NCBI RefSeq assembly: GCF_943736975.1
Contig: NZ_CALSFO010000001.1
Span: 1-64,000 of the forward strand
Direction of reading: 5' to 3'
Length of the DNA: 64,000 nucleotides
Origin: Streptococcus sp. Marseille-Q0941
GTDB taxonomy: Bacteria > Bacillota > Bacilli > Lactobacillales > Streptococcaceae
Below the pieces are notes generated by a model that saw nothing but the letters and a program-made list of their open reading frames with translations, had not been told where the DNA came from and made no database searches. Position 1 is the first letter of the stretch. Each line of letters begins with the position of its first letter. Position numbers and translations under genes: made by a program. Below, one piece after another: positions 1 through 8,329 of the stretch.

Positions 1-49
<49 letters not shown>

Positions 50-53
50 TATT

Positions 54-126
54 GGCTCGGTAGCTCAGTTGGTAGAGCAATGGATTGAAGCTCCATGTGT
101 CGGCGGTTCGATTCCGTCTCGCGCCA
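54..126 (+). tRNA. tRNA-Phe (GAA)
   Basis: A cloverleaf can be folded with anticodon GAA, T-loop GGTTCGATTCC and discriminator A126. The acceptor stem shows one mismatch (T4:C69). CCA is not encoded. It lies 4 bp after the preceding tRNA. Confidence 0.93.
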
Positions 127-140
127 TTTTTAAATCTTAC

Positions 141-221
141 GGAAGGGTAGCGAAGAGGCTAAACGCGGCGGACTGTAAATCCGCTCCTTCGGGTTCGGGG
201 GTTCGAATCCCTCCCCTTCCA
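141..221 (+). tRNA. tRNA-Tyr (GTA)
   Basis: Class II tRNA of 81 nt with a long variable arm. The anticodon GTA is at 175-177, the acceptor stem GGAAGGG pairs with CCCTTCC, and the discriminator is A. Confidence 0.94.
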
Positions 222-227
222 TCTTAT

Positions 228-298
228 ACGGGCATAGTTTAAAGGTAGAACTAAGGTCTCCAAAACCTTCAGTGTGGGTTCAATTCCTACTGCCCGTG
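228..298 (+). tRNA. tRNA-Trp (CCA)
   Basis: Acceptor stem ACGGGCA pairs with TGCCCGT. The anticodon CCA is at 260-262 and the discriminator is G298. No 3' CCA is encoded. Confidence 0.93.
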
Positions 299-309
299 TT
301 AAATAGTAT

Positions 310-383
310 GGCGGGTGTGGTGAAGTGGTTAACACACCAGATTGTGGCTCTGGCATGCGTGGGTTCGATCCCCATCACTCGCC
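310..383 (+). tRNA. tRNA-His (GTG)
   Basis: Anticodon GTG at 346-348. The extra G at 310 can pair with C383, the G-1:C73 pair specific to tRNA-His. Acceptor arms at 311-317 and 376-382 pair with one G-T. Confidence 0.94.
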
Positions 384-395
384 TATTTATATTTT

Positions 396-467
396 TGGGG
401 TATAGCCAAGCGGTAAGGCAAGGGACTTTGACTCCCTCATGCGTTGGTTCGAATCCAGCTACCCCAG
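396..467 (+). tRNA. tRNA-Gln (TTG)
   Basis: Acceptor TGGGGTA pairs with TACCCCA. Anticodon TTG at 428-430, discriminator G467. Confidence 0.94.
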
Positions 468-476
468 TTACTATTT

Positions 477-560
477 GCCGGCGTGGCGGAATTGGCAGAC
501 GCGCTGGACTCAAAATCCAGTGTCCGCAAGGACGTGCCGGTTCGACCCCGGCCGCCGGTA
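477..560 (+). tRNA. tRNA-Leu (CAA)
   Basis: Class II tRNA of 84 nt with a long variable arm. Anticodon CAA at 511-513, discriminator A560. It is the last gene of the cluster. Confidence 0.94.
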
Positions 561-567
561 TAGTATT

Positions 568-598
568 AAAGACAAGGTTTTCGAGCCTTGTCTTTTTA
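568..598 (+). terminator. Terminator of the tRNA cluster
   Basis: The inverted repeat AAGACAAGG / CCTTGTCTT encloses a short loop and is followed by a T-rich run, directly after tRNA-Leu. Confidence 0.85.
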
Positions 599-738
599 TT
601 TTTTCTTCTAATCTTTTCTTTTCGAGTTACTTAAAATCACTTTTTTTATTTTATTAATACTTATATTTAATGCTTTATTCTAAGTATTTTACTTTACTTT
701 TACTAAATCTTAATGTATTTCTTGTTATTTTTAACTAT

Positions 739-755
739 AATAGGTCTATACCATT
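739..755. promoter_or_regulatory. NagR-type (dre-like) operator upstream of nagA
   Basis: AATAGGTCTATACCATT is an imperfect palindrome with GGT-CTATA-CC spacing, like the dre sites bound by GntR-family NagR/YvoA regulators of amino-sugar genes. It overlaps the -35 box at 754. NagR repression relieved by glucosamine-6-phosphate is known for the family; its use here is inferred from position and sequence only. Confidence 0.5.
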
Positions 756-782
756 TACAAATTTCCGAGAAAGGTTTATAAT
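754..782 (+). promoter_or_regulatory. nagA promoter
   Basis: TTTACA (754-759), 17-bp spacer and TATAAT (777-782) lie about 50 bp before the nagA start codon. This is the best sigma-70 match in the gap. Confidence 0.7.
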
Positions 783-832
783 GTAATTGACATAATAAAT
801 ATTAGAAAAAATCATTTACGGAGGTCATCATT

Positions 833-1984
833 ATGCCTAAATATATTAAAGCAGATCAGTTTTTCTATCCTCATGGAGTTCGTCGTGGTGGTTACTTAGA
901 AGTTGTCGATGGGAAGTTTGGTAAACATGTAGATCAAGTTTCTGATGGTGCTGAAGTCATTGACTATAGCGGGTTTAGTATCGCACCTGGTCTTGTTGAT
1001 ACACACATCCATGGTTTTGGTGGTGTTGATGTTATGGACAATAATATTGAAGGGACTCTTCATACCATGAGTGAAGGACTTCTTAGCACTGGTGTTACAA
1101 GCTTTTTACCGACTACTTTAACTTCTTCTTACGAACAATTACTCGCTGTTACTGAAAATATTGGGGCACGTTACAAAGAGGCATCTGGAGCTAAGATTCG
1201 TGGTATCTATTTTGAAGGACCTTACTTTACTGAGGAATTTAAAGGTGCTCAAAACCCTGCTTACATGAAAGATCCTCGGATGGACGAATTTCGTGCTTGG
1301 CAGAAGGCTGCTAATGGCCTTCTTAATAAAATTGCATTAGCGCCTGAACGTGAAGGGGTTGAGGACTTTGTTCGTACAATCACTGGCGAAGGTGTGACGG
1401 TGGCTCTTGGTCACTCAAATGCAACATTTGATCAGGCTAAAAAGGCTGTTGATGCTGGTGCTAGTGTATGGGTTCACGCTTATAATGGTATGCGTGGCTT
1501 GACTCATCGTGAGCTTGGTATGGTTGGTGCTATGTATGAGTTACCACATACCTATGCTGAATTGATTTGTGATGGTCATCATGTTGACCCTAAGGCTTGT
1601 GATATCCTACTTAAACAAAAAGGAACTGAAAATATTGCCCTTATCACTGACTGTATGACAGCGGGAGGTTTGCAAGATGGTGACTACATGCTAGGTGAAT
1701 TCCCGGTTGTAGTTGCAAATGGTACTGCACGTCTCAAATCTACTGGGAACTTGGCAGGTTCTATTCTCAAACTTAAAGACGGTTTGAAAAATGTTGTTGA
1801 ATGGGGAATTGCAAATTCTCATGAAGCAGTCATGATGGCCAGTCTTAACCCTGCAAAATCTGTTCATATTGACGATGTCTGTGGACAAATTCGTGAAGGC
1901 TACGATGCTGACTTTATCGTTCTTGATAAAGATTTGGAATTGGTAGCAACTTATCTTGATGGTGAAAAACGTTATCAAGCATAA
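833..1984 (+). CDS. nagA: N-acetylglucosamine-6-phosphate deacetylase
   Basis: Cytoplasmic metal-dependent hydrolase (amidohydrolase fold, 383 aa, normal for NagA) that turns GlcNAc-6-P into GlcN-6-P and acetate, feeding glycolysis and wall precursors. Metal and catalytic residues are visible: the HIH motif at residues 58-60, E128 in YFEGP, H194 in GHSN, H215 in HAYNG and D273 in ITDCM. The start has a strong Shine-Dalgarno (GGAGG, 820-824). The gene is monocistronic between its own promoter and terminator. A NagR-like operator overlaps the promoter. It fits with the endoglycosidase at the far end of the window, which releases GlcNAc-containing glycans. Confidence 0.95.
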   Translation: MPKYIKADQFFYPHGVRRGGYLEVVDGKFGKHVDQVSDGAEVIDYSGFSIAPGLVDTHIHGFGGVDVMDNNIEGTLHTMSEGLLSTGVTSFLPTTLTSSYEQLLAVTENIGARYKEASGAKIRGIYFEGPYFTEEFKGAQNPAYMKDPRMDEFRAWQKAANGLLNKIALAPEREGVEDFVRTITGEGVTVALGHSNATFDQAKKAVDAGASVWVHAYNGMRGLTHRELGMVGAMYELPHTYAELICDGHHVDPKACDILLKQKGTENIALITDCMTAGGLQDGDYMLGEFPVVVANGTARLKSTGNLAGSILKLKDGLKNVVEWGIANSHEAVMMASLNPAKSVHIDDVCGQIREGYDADFIVLDKDLELVATYLDGEKRYQA

Positions 1985-1989
1985 TCTCT

Positions 1990-2020
1990 AAAGTAGAAAC
2001 TAATTTAGTTTCTACTTTTT
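1990..2020 (+). terminator. nagA terminator
   Basis: AAAGTAGAAACTAA pairs with TTAGTTTCTACTTT across a minimal loop and runs into T's, 5 bp after the nagA stop. Confidence 0.85.
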
Positions 2021-2121
2021 TAAATAGATTTGTTATTTTTTCACAATTTTCTTGCTTTCTTTTTGAAAAGGCTTACAATTATGATATAAACAATACAAAT
2101 AAAAAAACGGAGGTAAGCTTT

Positions 2122-3170
2122 ATGAAAGCCTATACTTATGTTAAACCAGGACTTGCTTAATTTGTTGATGTGGATAAACCAGTTATTCGCAAGCCAACAG
2201 ACGCTATTGTGCGTATCGTAAAAACTACTATTTGTGGAACAGACCTCCATATTATAAAAGGAGATGTTCCGGCATGTAAGAGTGGAACGATCCTCGGGCA
2301 GGAATTGTAGAGGAAGTTGGAGCAGGCGTCTCTAACTTCAAAAAGGGAGATAAGGTTCTGATTTCTTGTGTTTGTGCCTGCGGTAAATGCTACTACTGTA
2401 AAAAAGGGATCTATCCTCACTGTGAAGACGAAGGTGGATGGATTTTTGGGCATTTAATTGATGGTATGCAAGCAGAATATCTTCGTGTGCCTCATGCTGA
2501 TAATACTCTCTATCACACTCCAGCTGACTTATCTGATGAAGCCTTGGTTATGTTATCTGATATCTTACCAACTGGCTATGAAATTGGTGTCTTAAAAGGG
2601 AAAGTAGAGCCAGGTTGTAGTGTAGCAATTATTGGTTCAGGTCCAGTTGGATTGGCAGCTCTGTTGACTGCACAGTTCTATTCACCAGCCAAATTGATTA
2701 TGGTGGACCTAGACGATAACCGTTTGGAAACTGCCCTATCATTCGGTGCGACTCATAAGGTTAATTCTTCAGACCCTGAAAAGGCAATTAAGGAAATTTA
2801 TGATTTAACAGATGGTCGAGGTGTGGATGTTGCTATTGAAGCTGTTGGCATTCCTGCAACTTTTGACCTCTGTCAAAAGATTATCGGTGTAGATGGAACA
2901 GTAGCCAACTGTGGTGTGCATGGTAAACCAGTTCAGTTTGATTTGGACACTCTATGGATTCGTAACATTAACGTGACTACCGGATTGGTGTCAACAAATA
3001 CAACTCCTCAGCTTTTGAAAGCTTTAGAAAGCCATAAAATTGAGCCAGAAAAATTAGTCACTCATTATTTCAAACTAAGTGAAATTGAAAAGGCTTATGA
3101 AGTATTTGGTAAGGCTGCAGATCATCATGCGATTAAAGTTATTATTGAAAACGATATTTCAGAAGCTTAA
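2122..3170 (+). pseudogene. Zinc-dependent alcohol dehydrogenase, inactivated
   Basis: Medium-chain zinc dehydrogenase with two lesions. Translation from ATG 2122 (SD GGAGG at 2109-2113) meets a TAA at 2158-2160, codon 13. Around 2299-2301 the expected GHEG zinc-site region lacks 4 bp, shifting the frame; the old frame then stops at 2308. The rest (from about 2301) is open to 3170 and would cover the structural-zinc cysteines near 2374-2425, the Rossmann GSGPVG and the C-terminal substrate domain. A 234-codon internal ORF from 2466 remains but lacks the catalytic zinc ligands. Either lesion alone should abolish the enzyme. Confidence 0.9.
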
Positions 3171-3179
3171 TAGAATTTT

Positions 3180-3214
3180 GAATCCAGTTATTCTTTTTAG
3201 AGTAGCTGGATTTT
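3180..3214 (+). terminator. Terminator after the dehydrogenase pseudogene
   Basis: AATCCAG and CTGGATT pair through an imperfect stem (AATCCAGTTATTCT with AGAGTAGCTGGATT) followed by T's. Confidence 0.7.
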
Positions 3215-3305
3215 TGAAAAACTGAGATAATTCGTGAAAACGAGCAGATTTCTTTCATTGTTCTCGAAATTTCGCTATAATATACGGTACAAAGGAAATG
3301 AAACT

Positions 3306-3683
3306 ATGTATCGTGTTATAGAAATGTATGGAGATTTTGAACCTTGGTGGTTCATAGATGGATGGGAAGAAGACGTCATTAGGAGTAAGAAATTCGAAAA
3401 TTACTATGATGCCTTGAAGTATTATAAATCTTGTTGGTTTGAGCTGGAAAAGAAAATTCCACTTTACAAAAGTCGTGGGGACTTGATGACTATATTTTGG
3501 GATCCAGATGATAAACGTTGGTGTGAGGAATGTGATGAATTCCTGCAACAATATCATTCGCTGGCTTTACTAGAAGATGGTCAAGTCATTCCAGACGAAA
3601 AATTCAGACCGGGCTATGAAAAACAAACTGGAATAGAAATCCACCGAACTTGTCGTATCAAAAAAGATGGAACAACTTTTTAA
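3306..3683 (+). CDS. DUF1033 family protein
   Basis: Small protein of 125 aa, rich in Trp and acidic residues (MYRVIEMYGDFEPWWF at the N terminus). I recognise it as the DUF1033 family that sits just upstream of comGA in streptococci; its biochemical role is unknown to me. I chose ATG 3306 over an in-frame ATG at 3234 because it has an AAGGAAA ribosome site and the upstream residues are basic and unlike the family. Its terminator separates it from comGA, so it is not obviously part of the competence transcript. No membrane segment or signal peptide is seen. Confidence 0.8.
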   Translation: MYRVIEMYGDFEPWWFIDGWEEDVIRSKKFENYYDALKYYKSCWFELEKKIPLYKSRGDLMTIFWDPDDKRWCEECDEFLQQYHSLALLEDGQVIPDEKFRPGYEKQTGIEIHRTCRIKKDGTTF

Positions 3684-3701
3684 TAAAGTTGTTCTTTTTT
3701 T
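3670..3701 (+). terminator. Terminator between the DUF1033 gene and comGA
   Basis: GAACAACTTT (3670-3679) pairs with AAAGTTGTTC (3685-3694) and is followed by seven T's. The 5' arm overlaps the last codons of the DUF1033 gene. Confidence 0.88.
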
Positions 3702-3709
3702 ATATTTTC

Positions 3710-3717
3710 TTCGAATA
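3710..3717 (+). promoter_or_regulatory. Combox (cin-box) of the comG operon
   Basis: TTCGAATA matches 7 of 8 bases of the ComX/sigma-X recognition sequence TACGAATA, preceded by a T-rich tract and 18 bp before comGA. This site is known to drive late competence genes in mitis-group streptococci. There is no good sigma-70 promoter here, so competence-only expression is the simplest reading. Confidence 0.8.
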
Positions 3718-3735
3718 ATAAACTGAGGAGGAGAT

Positions 3736-4677
3736 ATGGTACAAGCACTTGCACAAGAATTGATTAGTCTCGCAAAAAAGTCTGGAGCTCAGGATATTTA
3801 TTTTGTTCCTAAGAATCAGATTTATGAGCTACATATGCGAATTGGAGATGAAAGACGTCTAATTGACACCTATGATTTTGAAAAGTTAGGTGCCGTCATT
3901 AGTCACTTTAAGTTTATTGCGGGGATGAATGTTGGTGAAAAGCGTCGTAGTCAGCTGGGTTCCTGTGATTATCAGCATGATGGCAAGCTTTCTTCACTAC
4001 GTTTATCGACGGTTGGAGATTATCGTGGTCATGAGAGTTTAGTTATCCGCCTTTTACACGATGAAGAAAAAGAGCTACGTTTCTGGCTTCAAGATATTCA
4101 TGAATTAGAAAAGGGATTTAGACAACGAGGCCTTTACCTTTTTGCAGGTCCTGTAGGAAGTGGTAAAACAACCCTGATGCATGAATTAGCCAAGTCATTG
4201 TTCAAGGGCCAGCAGGTTATGTCCATTGAAGATCCAGTCGAGATAAAGCAAGAAGAGATGCTGCAATTACAACTCAATGAAGCTATAGGATTGAGTTATG
4301 AAAATCTGATAAAATTATCCCTTCGTCATCGACCAGATCTTTTGATTATTGGGGAAATTCGAGATAGCGAAACAGCCCGTGCAGTTGTACGAGCTAGCTT
4401 AACGGGTGCCACAGTATTCTCAACCATTCATGCCAAAAGTATTCGTGGAGTTTATGAGCGTCTTTTAGAACTTGGTGTCAGCGAAGATGAACTGGCAGTT
4501 GTCTTACAAGGTGTTTGTTACCAGAGGCTAATCGGGGGAGGAGGAATTATTGATTTTGCAAACCAAAATTATCAAGAACACCAAGCAAACAAGTGGAATG
4601 AGCAAATTGACCAACTTTTTAAAGATGGACATATCACTGCCCTTCAAGCTGAAACGGAGAAAATTAGCTACCAGTAA
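3736..4677 (+). CDS. comGA: Competence pseudopilus assembly ATPase ComGA
   Basis: Cytoplasmic secretion ATPase of the GspE/PulE family (313 aa, the short Gram-positive form) that powers assembly of the DNA-uptake type IV-like pilus. Walker A GPVGSGKT is at residues 138-145, the acidic Walker B stretch DLLIIGEIRD at 201-210, and a His-box near 232 (IHAKS). First gene of the comG operon; SD GAGGAGG. Known as cglA in pneumococcus. It overlaps comGB by 53 bp. Expression is expected only in competence because of the combox. Confidence 0.95.
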   Translation: MVQALAQELISLAKKSGAQDIYFVPKNQIYELHMRIGDERRLIDTYDFEKLGAVISHFKFIAGMNVGEKRRSQLGSCDYQHDGKLSSLRLSTVGDYRGHESLVIRLLHDEEKELRFWLQDIHELEKGFRQRGLYLFAGPVGSGKTTLMHELAKSLFKGQQVMSIEDPVEIKQEEMLQLQLNEAIGLSYENLIKLSLRHRPDLLIIGEIRDSETARAVVRASLTGATVFSTIHAKSIRGVYERLLELGVSEDELAVVLQGVCYQRLIGGGGIIDFANQNYQEHQANKWNEQIDQLFKDGHITALQAETEKISYQ

Positions 4678-5641
4678 ACAGAAGAAAATCATCACTCTCT
4701 TTAACAATTTGTTCTCGAGTGGTTTTCACTTGGTAGAAATCATTTCCTTTCTAGATAGAAGTCTCTTGTTGGAAAAGGAATATGTATCGCAGATGCGCCT
4801 AGGGCTCTCGCAAGGGAAATCTTTTTCGGAAATGATGGGGAATTTAGGTTTTTCGAGTGCGATTGTCACACAACTTTCATTAGCTGAAGTTCATGGGAAT
4901 CTTCATTTGAGTTTGGGGAAAATTGAAGAATATCTGGATAATCTAGCTAAAGTTAAGAAAAAGTTAATTGAAGTTGCAACCTATCCAGTCATTTTGTTAG
5001 CTTTCTTACTGCTTATTATGTTGGGCTTGCGGAATTATCTCTTGCCCCAACTGGATAGTAGTAACATAGCTACCATAGTGATTAGTAACCTGCCACAGAT
5101 TTTTCTTGGGTTTGCTCTGACGCTAGGTCTCGTATCTTTAGCAGGACTGCTATTCTACAGGAAATCTAGGAAGATACAGGTCTTTTCTTATCTGTCTAGG
5201 ATTCCCTTTATAGGTGTGTTTGTTCAGTATTATCTAACTGCCTATTATGCTCGGGAATGGGGGAATATGATTGGACAAGGTTTAGAGTTGTCACAGATTT
5301 TCCAGATGATGCAGGAACAAGGAAATCCTCTCTTTAAGGAAATTGGATATGATTTATCCCTGTCCTTGCAAAATGGGCACGAATTTTCTGAGGTTGTTCA
5401 GAATTATCCTTTCTTTAGAAGGGAGCTGGGATTAATCATTGAATATGGAGAGGTCAAGTCCAAGTTGGGAAGCGAATTGGAAATCTATGCGGAAAAAACG
5501 TGGGAATCCTTCTTTACCCGAGTCAATCGTACCATGAATCTAGTACAACCCATGGTCTTTATTTTTGTAGCCCTACTAATCGTCTTATTGTACGCAGCTA
5601 TGTTGCTGCCAATGTATCAAAATATGGAGGTAAATTTTTAG
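4625..5641 (+). CDS. comGB: Competence pseudopilus membrane platform protein ComGB
   Basis: Polytopic inner-membrane protein of the GspF/PilC family, 338 aa. It anchors the ATPase and recruits pilins. Hydrophobic segments lie around residues 120-140 (PVILLAFLLLIM), 155-180 and at the C terminus (MVFIFVALLIVLLYAAMLL). I take ATG 4625 (MDISLPFK) because the family N terminus aligns there; an upstream in-frame ATG at 4550 lies deep in comGA. The ORF ends just before comGC. Confidence 0.93.
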   Translation: MDISLPFKLKRRKLATSKQKKIITLFNNLFSSGFHLVEIISFLDRSLLLEKEYVSQMRLGLSQGKSFSEMMGNLGFSSAIVTQLSLAEVHGNLHLSLGKIEEYLDNLAKVKKKLIEVATYPVILLAFLLLIMLGLRNYLLPQLDSSNIATIVISNLPQIFLGFALTLGLVSLAGLLFYRKSRKIQVFSYLSRIPFIGVFVQYYLTAYYAREWGNMIGQGLELSQIFQMMQEQGNPLFKEIGYDLSLSLQNGHEFSEVVQNYPFFRRELGLIIEYGEVKSKLGSELEIYAEKTWESFFTRVNRTMNLVQPMVFIFVALLIVLLYAAMLLPMYQNMEVNF

Positions 5642-5965
5642 ATGAAAAAAATGATGATGAAATTGAAGAAAGCTAAGGTGCAAGCCTTTACTCTTGTAGA
5701 AATGTTAATTGTACTTTTAATTATTAGTGTTTTACTTTTACTTTTTGTTCCAAATCTTACCAAGCAAAAGGATGCAGTGAATGACAAGGGTAAAGCAGCG
5801 GTTGTCAAGGTGGTAGAAAGTCAAGCAGAACTCTATAGTTTGGATAAAAATGAAGATGCCAGTCTAAGCAAATTACAGGCAGATGGACGTATTACTGCTG
5901 AACAAGTAAAAGCCTACAAAGAATACCATGCAAAACAAAAGACAAGTCAAACAGTTGCAGATTAG
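5642..5965 (+). CDS. comGC: Major competence pilin ComGC
   Basis: Major pseudopilin (107 aa) of the DNA-uptake pilus. A class III prepilin signal is present: basic leader, cleavage between A15 and F16, Glu at mature position 5 (E20), then a hydrophobic helix of about 20 residues. It is processed by a prepilin peptidase (ComC/CilC), which is not in this window. SD GGAGG lies inside the comGB end and the ATG directly follows its stop. It overlaps comGD by 38 bp. Confidence 0.95.
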   Translation: MKKMMMKLKKAKVQAFTLVEMLIVLLIISVLLLLFVPNLTKQKDAVNDKGKAAVVKVVESQAELYSLDKNEDASLSKLQADGRITAEQVKAYKEYHAKQKTSQTVAD

Positions 5966-6362
5966 GGCTTTTACCATGTTAGAAAGTTTATTGGTGTTAG
6001 GAATAGTCAGCCTGTTTGCCTTGGGTTTGTCCAGTTCAGTCCAGTCCACTTTTGCGGCTGTTGAAGAGCAGATTTTCTTTATGGAGTTTGAGGAACTTTA
6101 CCGAGAAACCCAGAAGCGTAGTCTGGCTAGTCAACAAAAAATGAACTTGATGTTAGAAGAGAGAAGTATTGGCAATGGCTACCAAAAATTAGCAATTCCT
6201 AAAGGAATTCAACTGCAATCCACTCAGTCAATCACCTTTGACAAGGCTGGTGGGAATTCGTCTCTGGCGAGCGTGAGATTTCAAACAAGGAAAGAAGTGG
6301 TTCGCTACCAACTATATCTAGGAAATGGAAAGATTAAACGTATTCAAGAAGCAAAAAATTAA
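5928..6362 (+). CDS. comGD: Minor competence pilin ComGD
   Basis: Minor pseudopilin, 144 aa, with a prepilin motif RAF|TMLE at residues 13-19, a hydrophobic helix and a soluble C-terminal domain. Minor pilins are thought to prime assembly at the pilus tip. It overlaps comGC by 38 bp and comGE by 38 bp. A later in-frame start would give a shorter leader, but ATG 5928 has the basic leader expected of the family. Confidence 0.9.
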   Translation: MQNKRQVKQLQIRAFTMLESLLVLGIVSLFALGLSSSVQSTFAAVEEQIFFMEFEELYRETQKRSLASQQKMNLMLEERSIGNGYQKLAIPKGIQLQSTQSITFDKAGGNSSLASVRFQTRKEVVRYQLYLGNGKIKRIQEAKN

Positions 6363-6627
6363 GGCGGTTATTCTACTGGAGGCAGTGATTTCACTCGCTA
6401 TTTTTGCCAGTATTGCAACTCTCTTGCTAGGACAAATTCAAGAAAGTAGACGACAGGAAGCAAGATTCATAGAACAGGAAGAAGTTTTGCGAGTGGCTCG
6501 TATGGCTTTGCAGACTGGACAAAAGCAGTTGACCATCAACGGAGTTAGAGTTGATATCGTCTCAAGCGAGAAGGGGTTGGAGGTGTATCATGGAAATGAA
6601 AAAATACTGGCGATTCAAGACAAGTAG
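6325..6627 (+). CDS. comGE: Minor competence pilin ComGE
   Basis: Short minor pseudopilin (100 aa). The leader KKQKIKA precedes a hydrophobic segment ([16 protein letters not shown]) with the conserved Glu in LLEA. The comGD coding sequence covers its ribosome site, so translation is probably coupled. It is followed by comGF with a 38-bp overlap. Confidence 0.88.
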   Translation: MERLNVFKKQKIKAVILLEAVISLAIFASIATLLLGQIQESRRQEARFIEQEEVLRVARMALQTGQKQLTINGVRVDIVSSEKGLEVYHGNEKILAIQDK

Positions 6628-7051
6628 TGTCAGAGCTTTTACACTTTTAGAATCCCTGGTTGCCCTTCTTGTTATTAGTGGTAGCTTGCTCCTCTTTCAA
6701 GCTATGAGTCAACTCTTGGTTTCAGAGGTTCGCTATCAGCAGAAAAATGAGCAGAAGGAATGGCTCTTATTTGTGGATCAGCTGGAAGCGGAATTGAATC
6801 GAGCGCAATTTGAAAAAGTTGAGAATGATAGACTTTACCTCAAACAGGAAGGTAAACCCATTTCCATGGGGAAATCAAAGTCAAATGATTTCCGGAAAAC
6901 AGATACCAGTGGCCGAGGATACCAGCCTATAGTCTACGGTCTGAAATCAGCTCGTATTCAAGAAAAAGGACAGGAGTTACATTTTCATTTTCAGTTTGAA
7001 AAAGGGCTAGAGAGGGAGTTTGTCTACCGTGTGGAAAAAGAAAAAAGTTAG
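6590..7051 (+). CDS. comGF: Minor competence pilin ComGF
   Basis: Minor pseudopilin, about 153 aa from ATG 6590, chosen because GGAGG (6579-6583) sits 6 bp upstream; an in-frame ATG at 6551 lacks this. The prepilin motif RAF|TLLES is followed by a hydrophobic segment ([15 protein letters not shown]). A soluble domain with the GRGYQP sequence near the middle follows. It overlaps comGG by 23 bp. Confidence 0.9.
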   Translation: MEMKKYWRFKTSSVRAFTLLESLVALLVISGSLLLFQAMSQLLVSEVRYQQKNEQKEWLLFVDQLEAELNRAQFEKVENDRLYLKQEGKPISMGKSKSNDFRKTDTSGRGYQPIVYGLKSARIQEKGQELHFHFQFEKGLEREFVYRVEKEKS

Positions 7052-7466
7052 AGCAGGAGTTCTCCTATACGCAATTACTATTGCTGGAATTTTTAGTCTC
7101 TTGTTACAGTTTTATCTGAATCGACAAGTGGCTCTTCATCAGGATTACGCCTTAAATAAAGAGAAGCTTGGGGCTTATGTGATGGCAAAGAGAACCTATG
7201 AAAGAGCTAATTCTGAAAGTGGTCAGCAGTCGTTTGATGTAGGAAAAGCAAGTTATCGTAGTGACGAAAAGGGATTTACAACGATTGTCGATACTGGAAA
7301 ACATCAATTTGAATTTCACTTTCCATCTTCGAAAAAGACCGAAGAAAAGTCTAAGAAGATAGAAAACAAGACCAAAGAGGGAAGTGGGGAGAAGAAAGAA
7401 GAACAAGTTAAAAAAGAGACTGCCAAGTCTTCCGAAGTTGTTACTTCTAAGAAAGATACAGAGTAG
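7029..7466 (+). CDS. comGG: Competence pseudopilus protein ComGG
   Basis: Last comG gene, 145 aa from GTG 7029, with GAGGGAG (7012-7018) 10 bp upstream. An in-frame TTG at 7020 is too close to that site. A basic leader (WKKKKVRAG) and a hydrophobic segment ([19 protein letters not shown]) are followed by a variable, highly charged Lys/Glu tail. The final ~45 residues are almost all K, E, S and T, typical of poorly conserved ComGG. No methyltransferase or ackA follows, unlike the arrangement I remember in pneumococcus. Confidence 0.88.
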   Translation: MWKKKKVRAGVLLYAITIAGIFSLLLQFYLNRQVALHQDYALNKEKLGAYVMAKRTYERANSESGQQSFDVGKASYRSDEKGFTTIVDTGKHQFEFHFPSSKKTEEKSKKIENKTKEGSGEKKEEQVKKETAKSSEVVTSKKDTE

Positions 7467-7544
7467 TTTAACTCTTGTATCAGTTCACGTTTAAGTTGTT
7501 AGGTTGGGCCAAGTGGGTTAGGACAAGGTTTTTGCCTGAAATCA

Positions 7545-7553
7545 TGCTATAAT
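7545..7553 (+). promoter_or_regulatory. Extended -10 promoter of the histidine phosphatase gene
   Basis: TGCTATAAT is a TGn-extended -10 element about 22 bp before ATG 7576, with SD GGAGG between. No convincing -35 box is seen at 17 bp. Confidence 0.6.
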
Positions 7554-7575
7554 AGATACATATGGAGGACCAAAA

Positions 7576-8277
7576 ATGGCAAGTGTAAAATTGTATCTAG
7601 TGCGTCATGGGAAAACAATGTTTAATACGATTGGGCGTGCTCAAGGTTGGAGTGATACTCCCTTAACAGCTGAAGGTGAACGAGGCATTCATGAATTGGG
7701 AGTTGGTTTGCGTGAGTCTGGTTTAAAATTTGAGCGTGCTTATTCGAGTGACTCAGGACGTACCATCCAGACTATGGGAATTATCCTTGAGGAACTAGGC
7801 TTGACAGGACAAATTCCTTATCGTATGGATAAGCGAATCCGTGAGTGGTGCTTTGGTAGCTTTGATGGTGCCTATGATGGAGACCTATTTATGGGCATCA
7901 TTCCTCGTATTTTTAATGTTGATCATGTTCATCGGTTGTCCTATGCGGAGCTAGCTGAAGGATTGGTAGAAGTGGATACAGCAGGCTGGGCTGAGGGCTG
8001 GGAAAAACTAAGTGGTCGTATTTGGGAAGGCTTTGAGGCCATCGCCAAGGAAATGGAAGCTAATGGGGGAGGGAATGCCCTCGTAGTCAGCCATGGAATG
8101 ACTATTGGAACCATTGTTTATTTAATTAATGGAATGCATCCGCATGGTCTTGATAATGGAAGTGTTACAATCCTCGAGTACCAAGATGGTCGATTCTCAG
8201 TCCAGGTTGTTGGGGATTGTAGTTATCGTGAAATTGGACGAGCTCAACTAGACGAGCAAGCTAGTTCAGACCAATAA
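7576..8277 (+). CDS. Histidine phosphatase (phosphoglycerate-mutase-like) family protein
   Basis: Cytoplasmic protein of 233 aa with the RHG catalytic triad at residues 10-12 (LVRHGKT), a second-half SHGMTIG motif near residue 174, and the family fold length. Members are cofactor-dependent phosphatases with varied substrates; true glycolytic phosphoglycerate mutase is usually a separate gene with stronger conservation, so no specific substrate is claimed. It has its own promoter and sits between comGG and the patAB leader. Confidence 0.85.
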   Translation: MASVKLYLVRHGKTMFNTIGRAQGWSDTPLTAEGERGIHELGVGLRESGLKFERAYSSDSGRTIQTMGIILEELGLTGQIPYRMDKRIREWCFGSFDGAYDGDLFMGIIPRIFNVDHVHRLSYAELAEGLVEVDTAGWAEGWEKLSGRIWEGFEAIAKEMEANGGGNALVVSHGMTIGTIVYLINGMHPHGLDNGSVTILEYQDGRFSVQVVGDCSYREIGRAQLDEQASSDQ

Positions 8278-8329
8278 AAATTCTGTACATAGTTAGAAAA
8301 TTTTTTAATGGATTATTTAAAGGATTAAT

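Noticed and set aside
280..634. Open frames on both strands across the tRNA cluster
   Set aside because: They arise from conserved tRNA sequences and have no ribosome sites; the tRNA genes explain the region.
2063..2090. TTGAAA-N16-TATAAA as promoter of the dehydrogenase pseudogene
   Set aside because: Plausible, but the -10 is poor and alternative TATGAT has wrong spacing; not listed as a feature.
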